From Polytrichum commune (taxonomy: Eukaryota > Streptophyta > Polytrichopsida > Polytrichales > Polytrichaceae): a stretch of DNA of 64,000 bases. The stretch is from the NCBI GenBank assembly GCA_950295325.1, contig OX485805.1, positions 7,688,501 through 7,752,500 on the forward strand. The letters are read 5' to 3'. Below, one piece after another: positions 50,259-62,294 of the stretch (its first letter is position 1; every line of letters begins with the position of its first letter). The translations under genes were made by a program, and so were the position numbers. Under the pieces are notes generated by a model, which did no database searches, was not told where the DNA came from, and saw only the letters and a program-made list of their open reading frames with translations.

Positions 50259-51353
50259 TCACTACAACAGATTGGGTATTTTGTGACTAGGGAAATATGA
50301 CTAGGGATGACTGGTGACTACAGGCAGTCACATTTTGCCAGGCCTCGACCTTTGGGGGGTACGAAATTCAAAAATATGACTCGCAGTCATATATCATTGT
50401 AGTATTCGGCGTATGTACCGTATATGACGTATGAGAACGACGTGTGCCTTCATAGGGAACGGCAGGGAACGTGTCTGGTGAACGCCCAGTCATATGTGGC
50501 AGTCATATTTTCCCGTGAGTCATATTCTTCAGTCACATTTTGACGATGGTCATTTTTGCCCTTTTTTGGGCAGCCCTTAAAAAAATGAGCTGCCCTAGAT
50601 GGGTCACTTGTGTTTTTGCCCCATGACTCATCGTCTAGTATTGGGATTTGTTGTATTTATTTAATAATGACAAATTCTAGTCAAAATTAATTACTTTTGG
50701 TGCTACGGTATGAACGGCAATGAAAATTAATGAATGGCCCATGTATATTTATTGAATAATTTTTGGTAGAATATAGAGGGGAAATTGGGAAAGAATATTT
50801 GAAGATAGATAGATAGAAACTCCGGTCCCTTTGAGGGGCCGGCGTGAATAGAGTGTCCGTTCGTAATGCCAACAACCCGATGTCCAAGCTATTTCCTCGT
50901 CTACGACGCGCGCCTGCCTCGGGTCGTGCGCCGCCGACCTCGGCCCAACTCGGTAGGGACGGGAGCGAATATTTGAAGTAGTTATTGCCATCATACTAAT
51001 TGAACATGTGCGGTCACAACACAACTAATTTGAGAGGGGTGGTGAGGTTGTCCGTATGCATGTCACAAATTTGAAAGGGTTTAAGGGTTTTGTGTCTACA
51101 TATGAACCTTAGACCGATGCATGTGATTGTCCCAAAAATTTTAATCAAGGATTTCCGTGTGATTTTGGTATGTCGTCTTCTTTTATTATGTGCTTGATAT
51201 CAAAGTTTAGGGATACATGAGCGAGCAACGGGAGGACATGGTGCATCTAATGTGTGTGTTATATAGCCAATACAACAAGGGACTTGATAGGGTCGTGTCA
51301 AATATATGCCCACCTAAGTTTCATTTATAAAACTCTCTTTCTCAGACAGGGAG

Positions 51354-52307
51354 TCAATCATTGTCACAGTCACTATACTCTAAATCATCTACCGATACGT
51401 CGTCTGGTCCATCTAGACATTCTAATGCTTTAACAACCACTCCTGGCCCCACTTCCACTGCATCGCCCAATATGGGTGTCTTTGGTACAAGATCGTCATA
51501 TAAGCCCATCGTATGCAATCCGGGAAAATCTGAAGTCTTGCCCAATGCTATGCATTGAACTTCATCCGTTCTCTGTTGTTTGTAGAATACCCGAACAGAT
51601 CTTGGTTCCTTGCGCAAAACAACTTCCCATCCACATTTGGCCACGTCAGGTGCAAAAAAAACTTGTTCGATGTGGAGAGGGAAGGCAAATGATTGTGCGG
51701 AGTAAGGGATCAATCTTTCAAAATTTACAGTGATAAACCCATATTCATCACGCTTCATGGTGGCCCCATCTCCTTTCATGTTTGCAACCACCCAATTGCA
51801 ATAGAGAACCACCACCTCAAAGTGTCCGTAGTCTACTGATAGGATTTCCTCCACCCAACCCACGTATTCCAGCTCTGCTGCCTTTGGATTTGTATCCTTC
51901 AAGCCCGAGCGACATAGTTGTTGAAATATTGTGGCTACTCCAGAGTCCATTGTTGTCAATTGCGCCTGTGCGCTTCGGACACGGACGTGGTTTCCAAACG
52001 CATATATGGATCGATACGACTTCGCTTGATCTGATGGAGGTAACATCAAGGCCCTAACCTATTCTTGTACCTCCTTAGTCCCTTCTTCTATGGCGCGCAA
52101 CACTGGCTTTGGAAACCAAATGTGAAAATCCTCATCGCGCAACTCCGCTGGGTACACTACCCGGGCCTTCCGCTTCTTACGCCTATATTCGTGGCGCTCA
52201 CATTTGCATCGTGATATGTTATCTTGGTGTTTCCTGCATGACAGACTAGTTATAGCTATGTACATGTTCATACAAAAGTCTACAATCAGAGTGACCACTT
52301 TGGTCAA
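51354..52307 (-). pseudogene. CACTA transposase C-terminal region (DUF4216)
   Basis: Minus-strand frame from 52307 to 51354, interrupted by an in-frame TAG at 52059-52061 (between KEVQE and VRALMLPP). The N-terminal part is Lys/Arg-rich. After the stop come YRSIYAFGNHVRV, EYVGWVEEILSVDYG, VVVLYCNWV, YGFITVNFERL and EQVFFAPDV, the order seen in the DUF4216 domain that follows DUF4218 in plant CACTA transposases. The tail is acidic. The role of DUF4216 in transposition is not established. Confidence 0.82.
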
Positions 52308-52550
52308 AATCCCTTGCTGATGGGAAAATCTACGAGGTCCAAGGATTGCATACTAGCGCCAGTCACATTATTCATGTGACTGCATGATATCACTAAGTGC
52401 AGTCATAAATGCAAATAATCGTAGTCATAGGTGACGGAGTTGAGTGTTGTTATAAGAGAGGGGGTGCAAGACAAGTTCTTTCCTCCGAAATTGAACTCAC
52501 CTCCTCCACTCCTCTAGTGGTGCCGCATTGTTCACCACAAACTCGTGTAT

Positions 52551-53420
52551 TCATTGTCGGAGGCTAGGTGAGAGGCGACGCACCCGCTCGGCACCTTCGA
52601 GTATCTCATCATACATTGTTGGGTCTTCTTTGTTATCCCACACTCTTCTAGTGCTCATTGTGTATTCTTGCATATACTCTATGCAATATCCCAATGCCTC
52701 CACTACAACATAGCCTTCAGCCATGCAACCCTCCGGTCGAGCACAGTTTTGGACGTACCCTTTTAGAGTCTTGAGGTACCTCTCTATAGGGTACATCCAA
52801 CGTGTATGCACGGGTCCACAAATTTCCACCTCCTCCACGAGGTGCACAACCAGATGGCTCATGATGTCAAAAAATGATGGCGGGAATTCCTTTTCCAACA
52901 TGCATAGTGCTATGGCCGCTTCGCCCCTCATCTCCTCTATTGCTGCGGGATCAATGGTCTTAGCACATACCTTCCTGAATACACGGCTCAACATTATGAT
53001 TGATGTCCGAACTTCCTTTACCATTGTGCACCGCACACATAGTTGCAACACTTGTTGCATGAGGACATGGTAGTTATGGGATTTCAGGCCTTTTATGTGC
53101 CCATCTACGTTTATACGCTTCATCAGCTGACCCACGTAGTGGCTGGGGGTTCGCAGTGCATGCACTTGCTCCACAAAGACATCACGCTCTTCTTTTGTCA
53201 TAACGTATGAGGACCGAGGTAAAATGACACTGCCTGGTTTCTTTCCTATTACAGGCCAAAAATGCTTGCGTATACCCGCCTCCTTCATGTCGAGACGAAC
53301 TCCAAGTGTGTCCTTCTTTCCAAATATGGTTTTCATGACATTCTCTGCGATGTTTTTTTCACAGCGCATGACATCCAATGTGTGTCGAATTAAAAGATCA
53401 TGCACAATAACTCGTGCCAG
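52551..53420 (-). pseudogene. CACTA transposase: end of Tnp2 domain plus DUF4218
   Basis: The frame starts after a stop at 53421-53423 with LARVIVHDLLIRHTLDVM and CEKNIAENV, the conserved C-terminal end of the Tnp2 transposase domain, followed by DUF4218: GLKSHNYHVLMQQ, FRKVCAKTIDPA, FPPSFFDIMSHLVVHL, GPVHTRWMYPIERYLKTLKG and RPEGCMAEGYVVVEAL. The catalytic N-terminal part is missing, so the protein cannot act. A gap at 52308-52550 before the DUF4216 block is probably an intron. Confidence 0.88.
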
Positions 53421-54224
53421 TCAGAAATTTGATGATGCGAATCACAATATCACTACATCCAATCATGTGATTGTACATGACTATGTCCCCTCACATAATG
53501 CGCATCGTGAAGTATGATCATGTACGAGGCGTTCATGTTGGACACCTGAACTTTGCAATAAAATATGTTGTTATTATTTCAGGTTTCATAATCTATATAT
53601 GTGAAGTGTTTGTTGTGTACATTTTGTGGACAGATGTAGTCTAAGATGCTGGTTGGTAAGGAATTGGAGTATGTTTCATGCATTGTAATGAACATATTAA
53701 GGTTATGTGTTGATTTGGAAAAGTCAACTACTCGCTTTATGAGGACCTTGTCAAATGCTGCTGTGGAGATGCAATGAGTGAGGTACAAATATGTTTTGCA
53801 GTGTATACTTTTGTTATGTGTAGGTCAGCGTAACTTTATATGGTGAATGTCCACATTCTACGGGAAGTGTTTAGTTTAGGGCACAATGCATAAAAGAGTA
53901 TCAAAAGTTGAATGTGGCAAACTAAGGCAGATCCGTAATTTTATGTTCGGCCATATATGTTGAACCTCCTGTGTTTTCAGTCTTTGTCCGTTCAACAGTG
54001 TATTGATGATTTACTAGTTGTGGAGAATAATAAATATGTAGCAAAATCAGGAACTGAGTTAATGGATGGGCAACCCATGAAGTTGTCAACATTTGTGAAA
54101 AATTTAGAACTTAAAAATGTAGAAACCTGAGTTGTGCTTGTGAAATTGATACAATCTGGATTCAGTGAGGTGATACACTATTTTTCTTAAAGTAATTATG
54201 ACAGGTTTGAGCTTCTGATTGCAG
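53421..54224. other. Junction between CACTA remnant and CLASP fragment
   Basis: AT-rich sequence without recognised coding. It ends in TCTGATTGCAG, the splice acceptor of the first CLASP exon, so part of it may be CLASP intron carried along with the exons. Confidence 0.4.
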
Positions 54225-56048
54225 GTACGCTCAATTGCAAGACAGTGTTATCAGAGTTTTTGGCAGGTGCTGGCCAGATCGTGCTCGCCGTCTTTTTCAA
54301 ACTTTTGATCCTGTCATTCAGAGGGTGAGTTGCCTTTTATGTGATCTATGGAAATGCTTGTGAAATAGACATCGGATATTAGCTTGATAATGTTTTTTTC
54401 TTATGCTTTGGTTTCCATTTGATCTAAAATAGTTCCTGTAATCTACAGCATATACATGATGAAGATGGAGGATTTCCAAAGAAATATGGCTTCGCAGTTG
54501 TCAATGACATAGGTGTTTCTCACCAATTTCGTCATTCAACTACCCCTGTGCCTGGGCACTAAGATCAAAATTTTCAGGGTCATCAATCCCATTATCTGGA
54601 CATCCGGCCTCCATGACCAACAGACACAACCATACTCTGGTGTCAGGGTCAAATTTGCTTCAGAAAAGGTCATCAGAGAGTGCTTCTGAGAGGAGTTTAG
54701 AGAGTGTTCTACAAGCTAGTCAACAGCAAGTGATTGCCATAGAGACCATGTTGAAAGGAGCTGTCCTTGAGGACAAGGGGTCCTTCTTTCCCGTCACCCA
54801 GACTGGAGGAAATATGCCAGGTGATTTGCCGCACTTGCTCTTTGGAAACAGCGTTACCAATATTTCATGCTTGTCTGTAATGGACTCAATTAAGTTTTGT
54901 TTGCTGTTATTTGTGTACGAGTAGCACTCACCAGGAATGTGCAATTGCTGGAATCCAATTTGAATGTAACAGGTGATGGAACATATTCAAGGATACACCC
55001 AGCTACGGCTGGTTGGCCACCGCGATCAGGTGTTGAGCCTCCCTCTACTCAAGACCCAACATATCCTGCCAATTTGCGGTCAACGGCATTCATGGGATCT
55101 AATATGCCTTCTTACCATTCAGGAAACGCGAGTAAAACTGTAAGCGGGATACACAATTTTCATGACTTGGGTTCTGGGAAAATAGGAGATTACAATGGCA
55201 TGAATAGAGAGGCTGAAGTTGCTGGGAAGGCACAGACAGCAAAGAGGGTACCGGCAAACACACAAAAATACAATTTTCGCAATATATACGGTGATTCTGA
55301 TGAGATCAAGTCTGCAAAAAGAATCCCAAAGTTAGATGGGCATTTGGAAAGATTACTGGCTGAAGCCACTTCGAATGTAATGCCTGCTTATCAAAGGCCT
55401 CTTCTTCGACGGAGTGGCGCAGTGAGGTCATCAAGCACTATTAGGAACAACATAGAGGATAGTTACCCAGCTGTTGATATGAATTTCTCTGGAGAGGCGT
55501 CCGCATACATGGACGGATTGACGTCCTTGAATGATGCTCTTACGGAAGGATTGAGCCCAAGTGCAGATTGGTCTTCTCATGTTGCAGCATTTACATTCCT
55601 CAGGAAATCACTTCAACAAGGGAATAAGGGACTTCAAGAAGTAGGACAAAGCTTTGAGAGAGTGATGAGACTGTTCTCTGAACACTTGGATGATCCGCGT
55701 CACAAAGTGGCACATGTTGCACTGTCTGCATTGGTGGAGCTAGTACCAGCTTGCCGGAAGGCATTTGAGACATACTTGGAGAGGATTTTGCCACATGTAT
55801 TTGCGCGGCTTGTAGATGCTAAAGAGGTGATTCGACTCTTGAGTACCTCTGCTCTAGAGACTATGGGGAATACATATAGTATTGATGCACTGTTGCCTGC
55901 ACTTTTGCGGTCACTAGATGAGCAGCGTTCTCCAAAGGCAAAGATGGCAGTAATTGAATTTGCCATCGCTGCATTTACGAAGCTTGCTCTTAATGGCGAG
56001 GCATCAGGAGGGAGTGGGTTACTTAGTCGTGGAAAACAATTCTCATGA
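54225..56048 (+). pseudogene. CLASP: CLASP (CLIP-associated microtubule protein) internal fragment
   Basis: Exons at 54225-54324, 54449-54820 and 54973-56048, with GT-AG introns. CLASP binds and stabilises microtubule plus ends. Recognised stretches: RCWPDRARRLFQTFDPVIQR, HIHDEDGGFPKK, SLESVLQASQQQVIAIE, QRPLLRRSG, then the start of the C-terminal TOG array (LTEGLSPSADWSSHVAAFTF, HLDDPRHKVAHVALSAL, RILPHVFARLVDAKEV, LLPALLRSLDEQRSPKAK). The second exon carries a frameshift near 54559-54562 (a stop follows VPGH, and the frame resumes as RSKFSGSS). The protein breaks off after EASGGSGLL into nine unrelated codons and a stop. The N-terminal TOG domains and the end are missing. Retained introns show that genomic DNA, not mRNA, was copied. 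Confidence 0.85.
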
Positions 56049-56080
56049 CTTCTGACATTGACATTTATATTCCATTCCAG

Positions 56081-57041
56081 ACTTTGATCACAACTCGCTC
56101 CGTGAAAGGGTAGCACTCAGAGTTGATGGAGGCTTCAAAAGTGGAGTGGATGTGGTGATGGCAGCAACTATGGGTGCTGATGAATTTGGGTTTGGGTCCA
56201 TTGCCATGATTGCCACTGGCTGTATCATGGCTCGTATTTGCCTCACAAATAATTGTCCCGTTGGTGTTGCCAGCCAAGTAAGATTATGTCTATTCTCATT
56301 GGTCCTGTATACGATCTTTTTTTCTTCTTTTTTTGGGTCAGGAATATGGTGCTTGTAGTTGTTATGTCACATTGTGATCACTGAATCATTTGCTGCAATA
56401 GCATGCTTTTTATCATAAGCATGTTGGGTCCATTTCCAAGTTTGATATGTTTATAAACTGTCACAAGCCTGCAGTAGTTGAGCAAATGAAGAATTTGGAG
56501 AAGCTGGAGCTCAAATTAATTTGTTTTGCATGGAGAGAATGCACTTTTGTAAACATTAGACGTGTAAAAGTAGCCTAACAAAATGAATATCTTTCAGAGG
56601 GAAGAGATGCGTGCGAGGTTCCCTGGAGTACCTGGTGATCTTGTGAATTATTTCTTATATGTTGCAAAAGAGGTAAGCTTTTATTGGCATCGCTATTTTA
56701 AGGCAAAGATACATCCTCATGATACAAGTTGCATAGGAGTTTTAGTTGTTAAACTACTAATCTTTAGTATTTCTCTTATTTTCTACAAATCTAGTGGATG
56801 TGAATCTTGGTTATAATGTCTTCACATGAATTCAGTGTTATGGTGATTCTACCTTCTGAGACTTTTGAGGTTAGAAGTCTACGACAGATTGATTAAGCTC
56901 CTTGTACATCAGGTTCAAGGGATTCTTGCACAACTGGGATTTGAAAAACTTGACGACATCATTGGGCGAACTGATATTTTGAAATCACAAGACGTTCAAC
57001 TATCAAGGACAAAATCATTGGACTTGAGCTTCCTGATGGCT
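56081..57041 (+). pseudogene. GLU1: Ferredoxin-dependent glutamate synthase (Fd-GOGAT) internal fragment
   Basis: Exons at 56081-56277, 56598-56672 and 56913-about 57038, with GT-AG introns. Fd-GOGAT makes two glutamates from glutamine and 2-oxoglutarate in the chloroplast, using reduced ferredoxin. The fragment covers [17 protein letters not shown], the 3Fe-4S segment with all three Cys ([20 protein letters not shown]), [20 protein letters not shown] and ILAQLGFEKLDDIIGRTDIL. His is replaced by Leu between the second and third Cys. The amidotransferase domain, most of the FMN barrel and the C-terminal helix domain are missing. It begins 30-60 bp after the CLASP break and has the same orientation. 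Confidence 0.88.
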
Positions 57042-57442
57042 GTATGACTGGTTTCAACATGCTCTGCTTTTGATATGAATTTGATATCTGATTTAAGTAG
57101 GTTGAAGTATCAGTCCATGTTAGAGGCTTTTGTTTGTAAAATATGCATCTCGTGTCAAATTTGGAGAATAGGCAAGTCGGACTAGGTTATGTACTGTGAG
57201 CATAAGATTTTGGAGTTCTATAGATTTTGTAGAAAAATCACAAACTAGTTCTGGCATAGGATATTTTCTATTTTGTAACATTGTTATGATATATCCATGG
57301 GTATTTAATTTTTTGTCTTTGAATTACATGCTAGTTTCTGAAAGTAGCAGATCACCTTTTTGAAAAGAAAAACATGTATACTATATTACTATCATTTGAA
57401 CTTGGTTCTATGATTCAGTAGTAGACACAAGAGTGTGTTGTT
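57042..57442. other. AT-rich flank of the Fd-GOGAT fragment
   Basis: No coding sequence seen; it may be intron DNA of the captured gene or ordinary flank. Confidence 0.4.
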
Positions 57443-57835
57443 AAAACATCCACCCATCCACCGAGAAGACGTACCTAACACTAACCCATCCACCGAGAAT
57501 GCCCACCCAACACTAACCCATCTACCGGGGATGCCAACCCAACCCCCACTCAACTCTTAACCATCCACCGAGGGTGCCCACCCAACACCCACCGGACATT
57601 AACCCATCGCCGAGGACGCCCACCCAACACCCACCCAACCCTAACCCATCGTTGAGGACGTCCACCCAACACCCACCCGACCCTAACCCATCGCCGAGGA
57701 CGCCCACCCAATACCCACCCGACACTAACCCATCTACCGAAAACGCCCACCCAACACTAACCCTTGAACACCCGGGCCCAACCCAACACCTACCTAGTAC
57801 CCACCCTCACCCATTGAATGCCACCCACTAACGGG
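57443..57835 (+). repeat. C-rich minisatellite, unit about 32-53 bp
   Basis: About nine imperfect units of the type CCCATCCACCGAGAAYGCCC then ACCCAACACTAA. Later units carry an extra CACCCACCCGAC insert. Every frame stays open on both strands because of the composition; these are not taken as genes. Confidence 0.88.
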
Positions 57836-58140
57836 TAACAATGGCACCTATTTGGTCACTTGTCGACCGACGTGGCATGCTTGGATAGGACAATTAGAAA
57901 CGAAACCGGCAGTGGTGACCATGTGGGTGAGTATCTACCCGAATGCCACCTCCATATGTACCCTACATCAGACTCGACACCCAGCCCGGTTTATCCTGGT
58001 GCACCATGCCACCCAATATGTCCACCCTCAGTCGGTTAGTTTGGTGACCGGTATGCTAAACCCGTGAACGGGTAACTTGTCATACCCTCCATATACTCTA
58101 ATGTGGGCCGTGTCAACACATGATAGGTGAATGGCATATG
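57836..58140. other. CACCC-rich sequence, no gene
   Basis: Continues at 60486-60842 on the other side of the family A LTR. Nothing was recognised in either part. Confidence 0.5.
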
Positions 58141-58145
58141 TGCAC

Positions 58146-60480
58146 TGTGAGGCCAAACCACCCACCCTTAAGCGTTCTAGTTCGGGTGAGGGAATGGGTA
58201 TCACATTCGTGTTTCCATACTCCATTTTACCAAATTCGTGCGACTCCATTACAATTCCATCAATCATAGCACACCAATCCATTCCACGATAATATTACAA
58301 ACGTTAATAAACGCTCTTCTCTATCATCACAATCATAAAGCCCTCCTAGCTTGCTAATGAACTAAGTATTTAAACTAACATGAAGTAATAACCTAATTAC
58401 TTCACTATCTCTAAGCCTAAGGTAGCACCATGGTCCCCTCACTTACATCACCTTGGCCCCCTTTAATCCTCTACCTAACTACAATTGTAAGCCTCGGCTA
58501 TATCAGTTAGGACCTGGGAATGCGACCGTATAAGGCCCTTGGACTGCATCGTATAAGGCCCCTGGACCGCAACTGTCTAAGCCTCGAAGTAACCAGCAAG
58601 GCCCTGGAACTGCACCTGTTAAGGCCCCTGGACTACACCGTATAAGGCCCCTGGACCGCAACTGTCTCAGCCTCGATGGTAACCAGCAAGGCCCTTGAAC
58701 TGCACCTGTTAAGGCCCCTGGACCGCAACTGTCCAAGCCTCGAAGTAACCAGCAAGGTTGTCGCAACCCTTGCTAGGTCCCTTAACAATCTTGCCAATTT
58801 TCGTTTCTAGCAAAGGTTACGAGCGCTAACCCTTCGCATTCCGCCATGCTAATGGATAGCTCCTCTTACCCCGGACCAATAATTCATAAGAGGGAACCAA
58901 CCCTCCTACTTTGCTTTCGGGACTCACCCCTTAATCGGTAACCCATTTCCCCAATGTGGACTTCCATCCATGGAAGTCCAATCCTATGTTGATCATCGCA
59001 TTGCCGGAGCAACACTACAACAACCCGAAGCATACTAGGCAACTATGGCCTCACAATAGGCCAAAGCCCATGGAGGCCTTGCCGTTCGGCCTCGGGTGGG
59101 TGAGGCCACACCACCTCACCCATATAAGCCTCTAGGACTCTACGCGGGGCCCCTACGTACCCCACCGTCAACCAACCTCTTGTCTCTCCACCAAGAGTTG
59201 GGGCCAAGTGGACATTTTCCTTTAGCCGCTGGGCCTAGAAGCCCCCACAGCTCCAGACCATCATAACTTCCTTGTATGATGTCTGATGCTAACACTTGAC
59301 CACTCCATCTTCATCTACGCTTCACGTAGATGCCGATGGACTCCTCACTTGCCCCATTCGGGCAAGTCTTGAGGAAGTTATGCCTGTTTGAACCTTGGCA
59401 GTCCCGGGAATCACTCCCAGGCACTGCTGTACCAGGGCGCTGTCCCGGGACAGCGCCCCACTCAAATGGCCATAACTCCTAGCTTACACCTCCGATTGAG
59501 GTGTTCTTGAGCATTCTAGAATCACCATGCCATGAGCTACACATAGCTCATGGCCTTACCCTTGTGCCTCCTAGTCTCCGTGGGTGGGAGGCGTTCCCAA
59601 CGCCCGGGGCCCTCACCCACACTAGGATCACTTGGGCCCTCTCACCAACGGCGCCACAAGTCCCGGGGGTCACTCCGGGGTCCCCCTTGTGCCCATGGTG
59701 TTTCGGGCACTCCTCATGGAGAGGTGCGCGACAAAGGCCCTGGACTGCACCGTATAAGCCCTTGAATTGCAATTGTCTCAGCCTCGATGGTAACCAGCAA
59801 GGCCCCTGGACTGCAACTGTCTAAGCCTCGAAGTAACCAGCAATGCCTTGGACTGCACCGTATAAGCCCTTGGACTGCAACTGTCTCAGCCTCGATGGTA
59901 ACCAGCAAGGCCCTTGAACTGCACCTCGGCCTAAACCTTCTCAACTATCTACCTAATCCTACCCAACCCACTACCTAATTACTTCTAAACAAGCCCACTA
60001 ATTATACTAACACTTACCTAATTCCCACATTCTCTAAGAGCTCTAAGAGCTCCCAAAGTCCTAGAGAAGAAAGAGGGGGAGAGAGAGGGGAGGAGAAGAG
60101 AAGAGAATGAAGAGAGAAGAGGAGGAGGAGGAGAGGGCCCGGCACCCAAGCCCACAAGCCCCTTAGCCTTCTCCTACTTAGTAGGACCTTATCCTATCCA
60201 CTAACCTTCACCCTTTAACCAACAAGAACATGTTCTAATTCAAACATTTTAAATCCAAGGACCTTCCTCTTGCTTCATCAACCACTACTCACTTAATCAC
60301 CACACTCCCCAATATCATTAAGCTTCTACTTAACCACACAAAATAGGCTTAAAGCCTAAAACATAAACCACACCAAGCCTCACTCTTTTTATACTTTTGA
60401 TTGTTTCAATAACACTCCAAATGTAATTCTAAATAAATTCTAACCATAAAACAAATATGAGCACTCATTTTGGGCTCATA
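58146..60480 (+). mobile_element. Solo LTR, family A, copy 3, with nested insertion
   Basis: It begins TGTGAGGCC and ends GGGCTCATA, flanked by TGCAC at 58141-58145 and 60481-60485. Without the nested family B LTR (975 bp plus its 5-bp duplication) it is about 1.36 kb, close to copy 2. The middle is a tandem array of GCAACTGTCTAAGCCTCGA, GTAACCAGCAAGGC and ACTGCACCGTATAAGG motifs, split by the nested element. Confidence 0.9.
58759..59733 (+). mobile_element. Solo LTR, family B, copy 2, nested in family A copy 3
   Basis: It starts TGTCGC and ends GCGACA. Flanks AAGGT (58754-58758) and AAGGC (59734-59738) differ at one base; AAGGC is the base order of the surrounding array, so the left copy has mutated. 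It is the reverse-orientation relative of 28798-29721 and younger than the LTR it interrupts. A CATATAAGC near 59117 is a candidate TATA box. Confidence 0.88.
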
Positions 60481-60485
60481 TGCAC

Positions 60486-60842
60486 CCACAACGGTGCCCA
60501 TCTTGGTATGTCCACCGATTCGGGTAGATGGTGCGCACCACAAAGCACCCAATTCCGGCGCACGTCACCAAGAGGGCACCGAACTAATGTCACCCTAAAC
60601 CAAATCCACCCACCCATTGTGGTAGAATGGGCAAAGGGTATGCTTCACCCTTGGGATGGGGATCATCACCCACAGAAGCCCCAAGGGGTTGAAAAGAGCA
60701 TTATTGGGTGCATCACCCGGCTTTTAACTAGGCCATCAAGACTGCACCGACAGACTACTACCCACCCATACCGGTGCCCTTTTACAGTGAAATTCCTGCT
60801 ACCCTGCAGGGTTGATTTGGACATGATTCCTTCTAGTGTAGG
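60486..60842. other. CACCC-rich sequence, no gene
   Basis: Continuation of the 57836-58140 block; no coding evidence. Confidence 0.5.
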
Positions 60843-61015
60843 TAGAGCTAAACAAATGGCTTAATCTTAAACCTACTAAATCTCTCCAAATCTTTGTTCC
60901 AAGAAAAATGGGTTTTTACAAAAACGCAAATTCCTGCGGCTGTCAACGTTGTCACCTTCTCCTTCACGTTATGTCAATGATAACACTATCTGCACTTCCA
61001 AAATGAAGCAATCTT

Positions 61016-61522
61016 GTAGACCTTGGACAACTGCCAAAATAACTATAGTTAACTTTTTTTTTTTCAATACATTTTAGAAAACAACTATTGTTAATTAGAA
61101 AATTTTCAAACCGATTTGAAGAACAACTACAATTAATTTGAAATTTTTCAAACAATTATAACTATGTTCGCCTCTTGATTTGCTTCAATTGAGGGTCTTT
61201 AATATGCGCGGGCCATTAAGGATCATCAAGAAACGTCTTTATACGATCACTCATAATGTTGGGCTCTAGAAACCTCCATGTACACCACCAACACAACTAA
61301 TACATTAGTGACACTACAACACTACAACATAATTCCGTGAACATGTTGCGCTCAACTTTAGTTAGCTAGATATATATAACCATAGTTAACTATATATTCA
61401 GGTAGATCGAATTTAGAATAACAATAATTACTACATTTTTTTGGTAGGTAAAGTTGCGAACAACTATAGTTACGAAAGACAACTAATTAATTAATAGTTG
61501 AATTAGTTGTCCAAGGTCTACA
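61016..61522. mobile_element. TIR element rich in AACTATAGTT palindromes, copy 2
   Basis: Same GTAGACCTTGGACAACT arms and AATCTT flanks as 19049-19562; carried here by the segmental duplication. Confidence 0.8.
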
Positions 61523-62294
61523 ATCTTATACAATCTTCAAAACATTGCATACTAGTCAATGTAGTCATCTTGGACCTTAGCGGAACAACAAGAATGGTGG
61601 TAAAGGAAAAACTTTGAGATGACCTAAATGGGTCTCTCAATCAGTATCCAAGCATGCTTCAAAGGGCCATGCACTAGGATCTTGACCGATATATGCACAA
61701 AAATCTCCATGGAAACTGGTATGAGCTAAACAAATGGCTTAAACCCTAACCTATGAAATTTCTCCAAGTCTGTGTTCCAAGAAAGGTAGCTTTGAATCAG
61801 GGTAAGGTACATGCCACGGTTGGACTTGGAATCATTAGGATCTTGACCAATTATGCTCAAAAATCTCCCAAGGCATTGATGTTAGAAACACATGTGTTTA
61901 CTTGAAGCCTTGAAGCCTTCTCAAAATCTTTGATTCATGGTTCCTACATGCCCCTTAAACCCTAATCCATCCACATCCTCAACCATGAGGTGATATATGG
62001 GAGGGAAATGTGATAACAAGGAGGAATACTTGAACTGAGCACATATGTTCCCTAGGGTTTGGAGATATAAGAAAGGATGTAACATTACGGAGTGTGACAT
62101 TACAAAGGTTAAGGTGTGTGTGAACATCTTATATTCATGATCGAAGTGAAGGTTCTCGTGCTCATTAAATAGTCATATATTTGATCTCCTTCAACTACAT
62201 CAAATGTTGAACCTAGAAAGTTTATCGTTTTCTAAACACGCAATCCAATCTCTTTTGAACACACATCTTTTGACATCCGTTCTTGAAACCACAT

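Larger units (their letters stand above)
50260..53420 (-). mobile_element. Truncated CACTA (En/Spm-type) transposon
   Basis: The left terminus, CACTACAACAGATTGGG at 50260, is a classic CACTA end. It is followed by about 270 bp of subterminal repeats of TGACT/AGTCAYA, the usual transposase-binding architecture, and by two minus-strand transposase-derived coding blocks. No matching CTGTTGTAGTG right end was found in the window, and the transposase is missing its N-terminal part, so the element is broken off at about 53420. Motifs like the subterminal ones also occur at 52350-52430 and 53450-53500. Confidence 0.85.

Noticed and set aside
57443..57835. Long open frames on both strands in the C-rich repeat
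   Set aside because: They follow from the repeat unit and composition, are open in several frames at once and show no domain or splice context.
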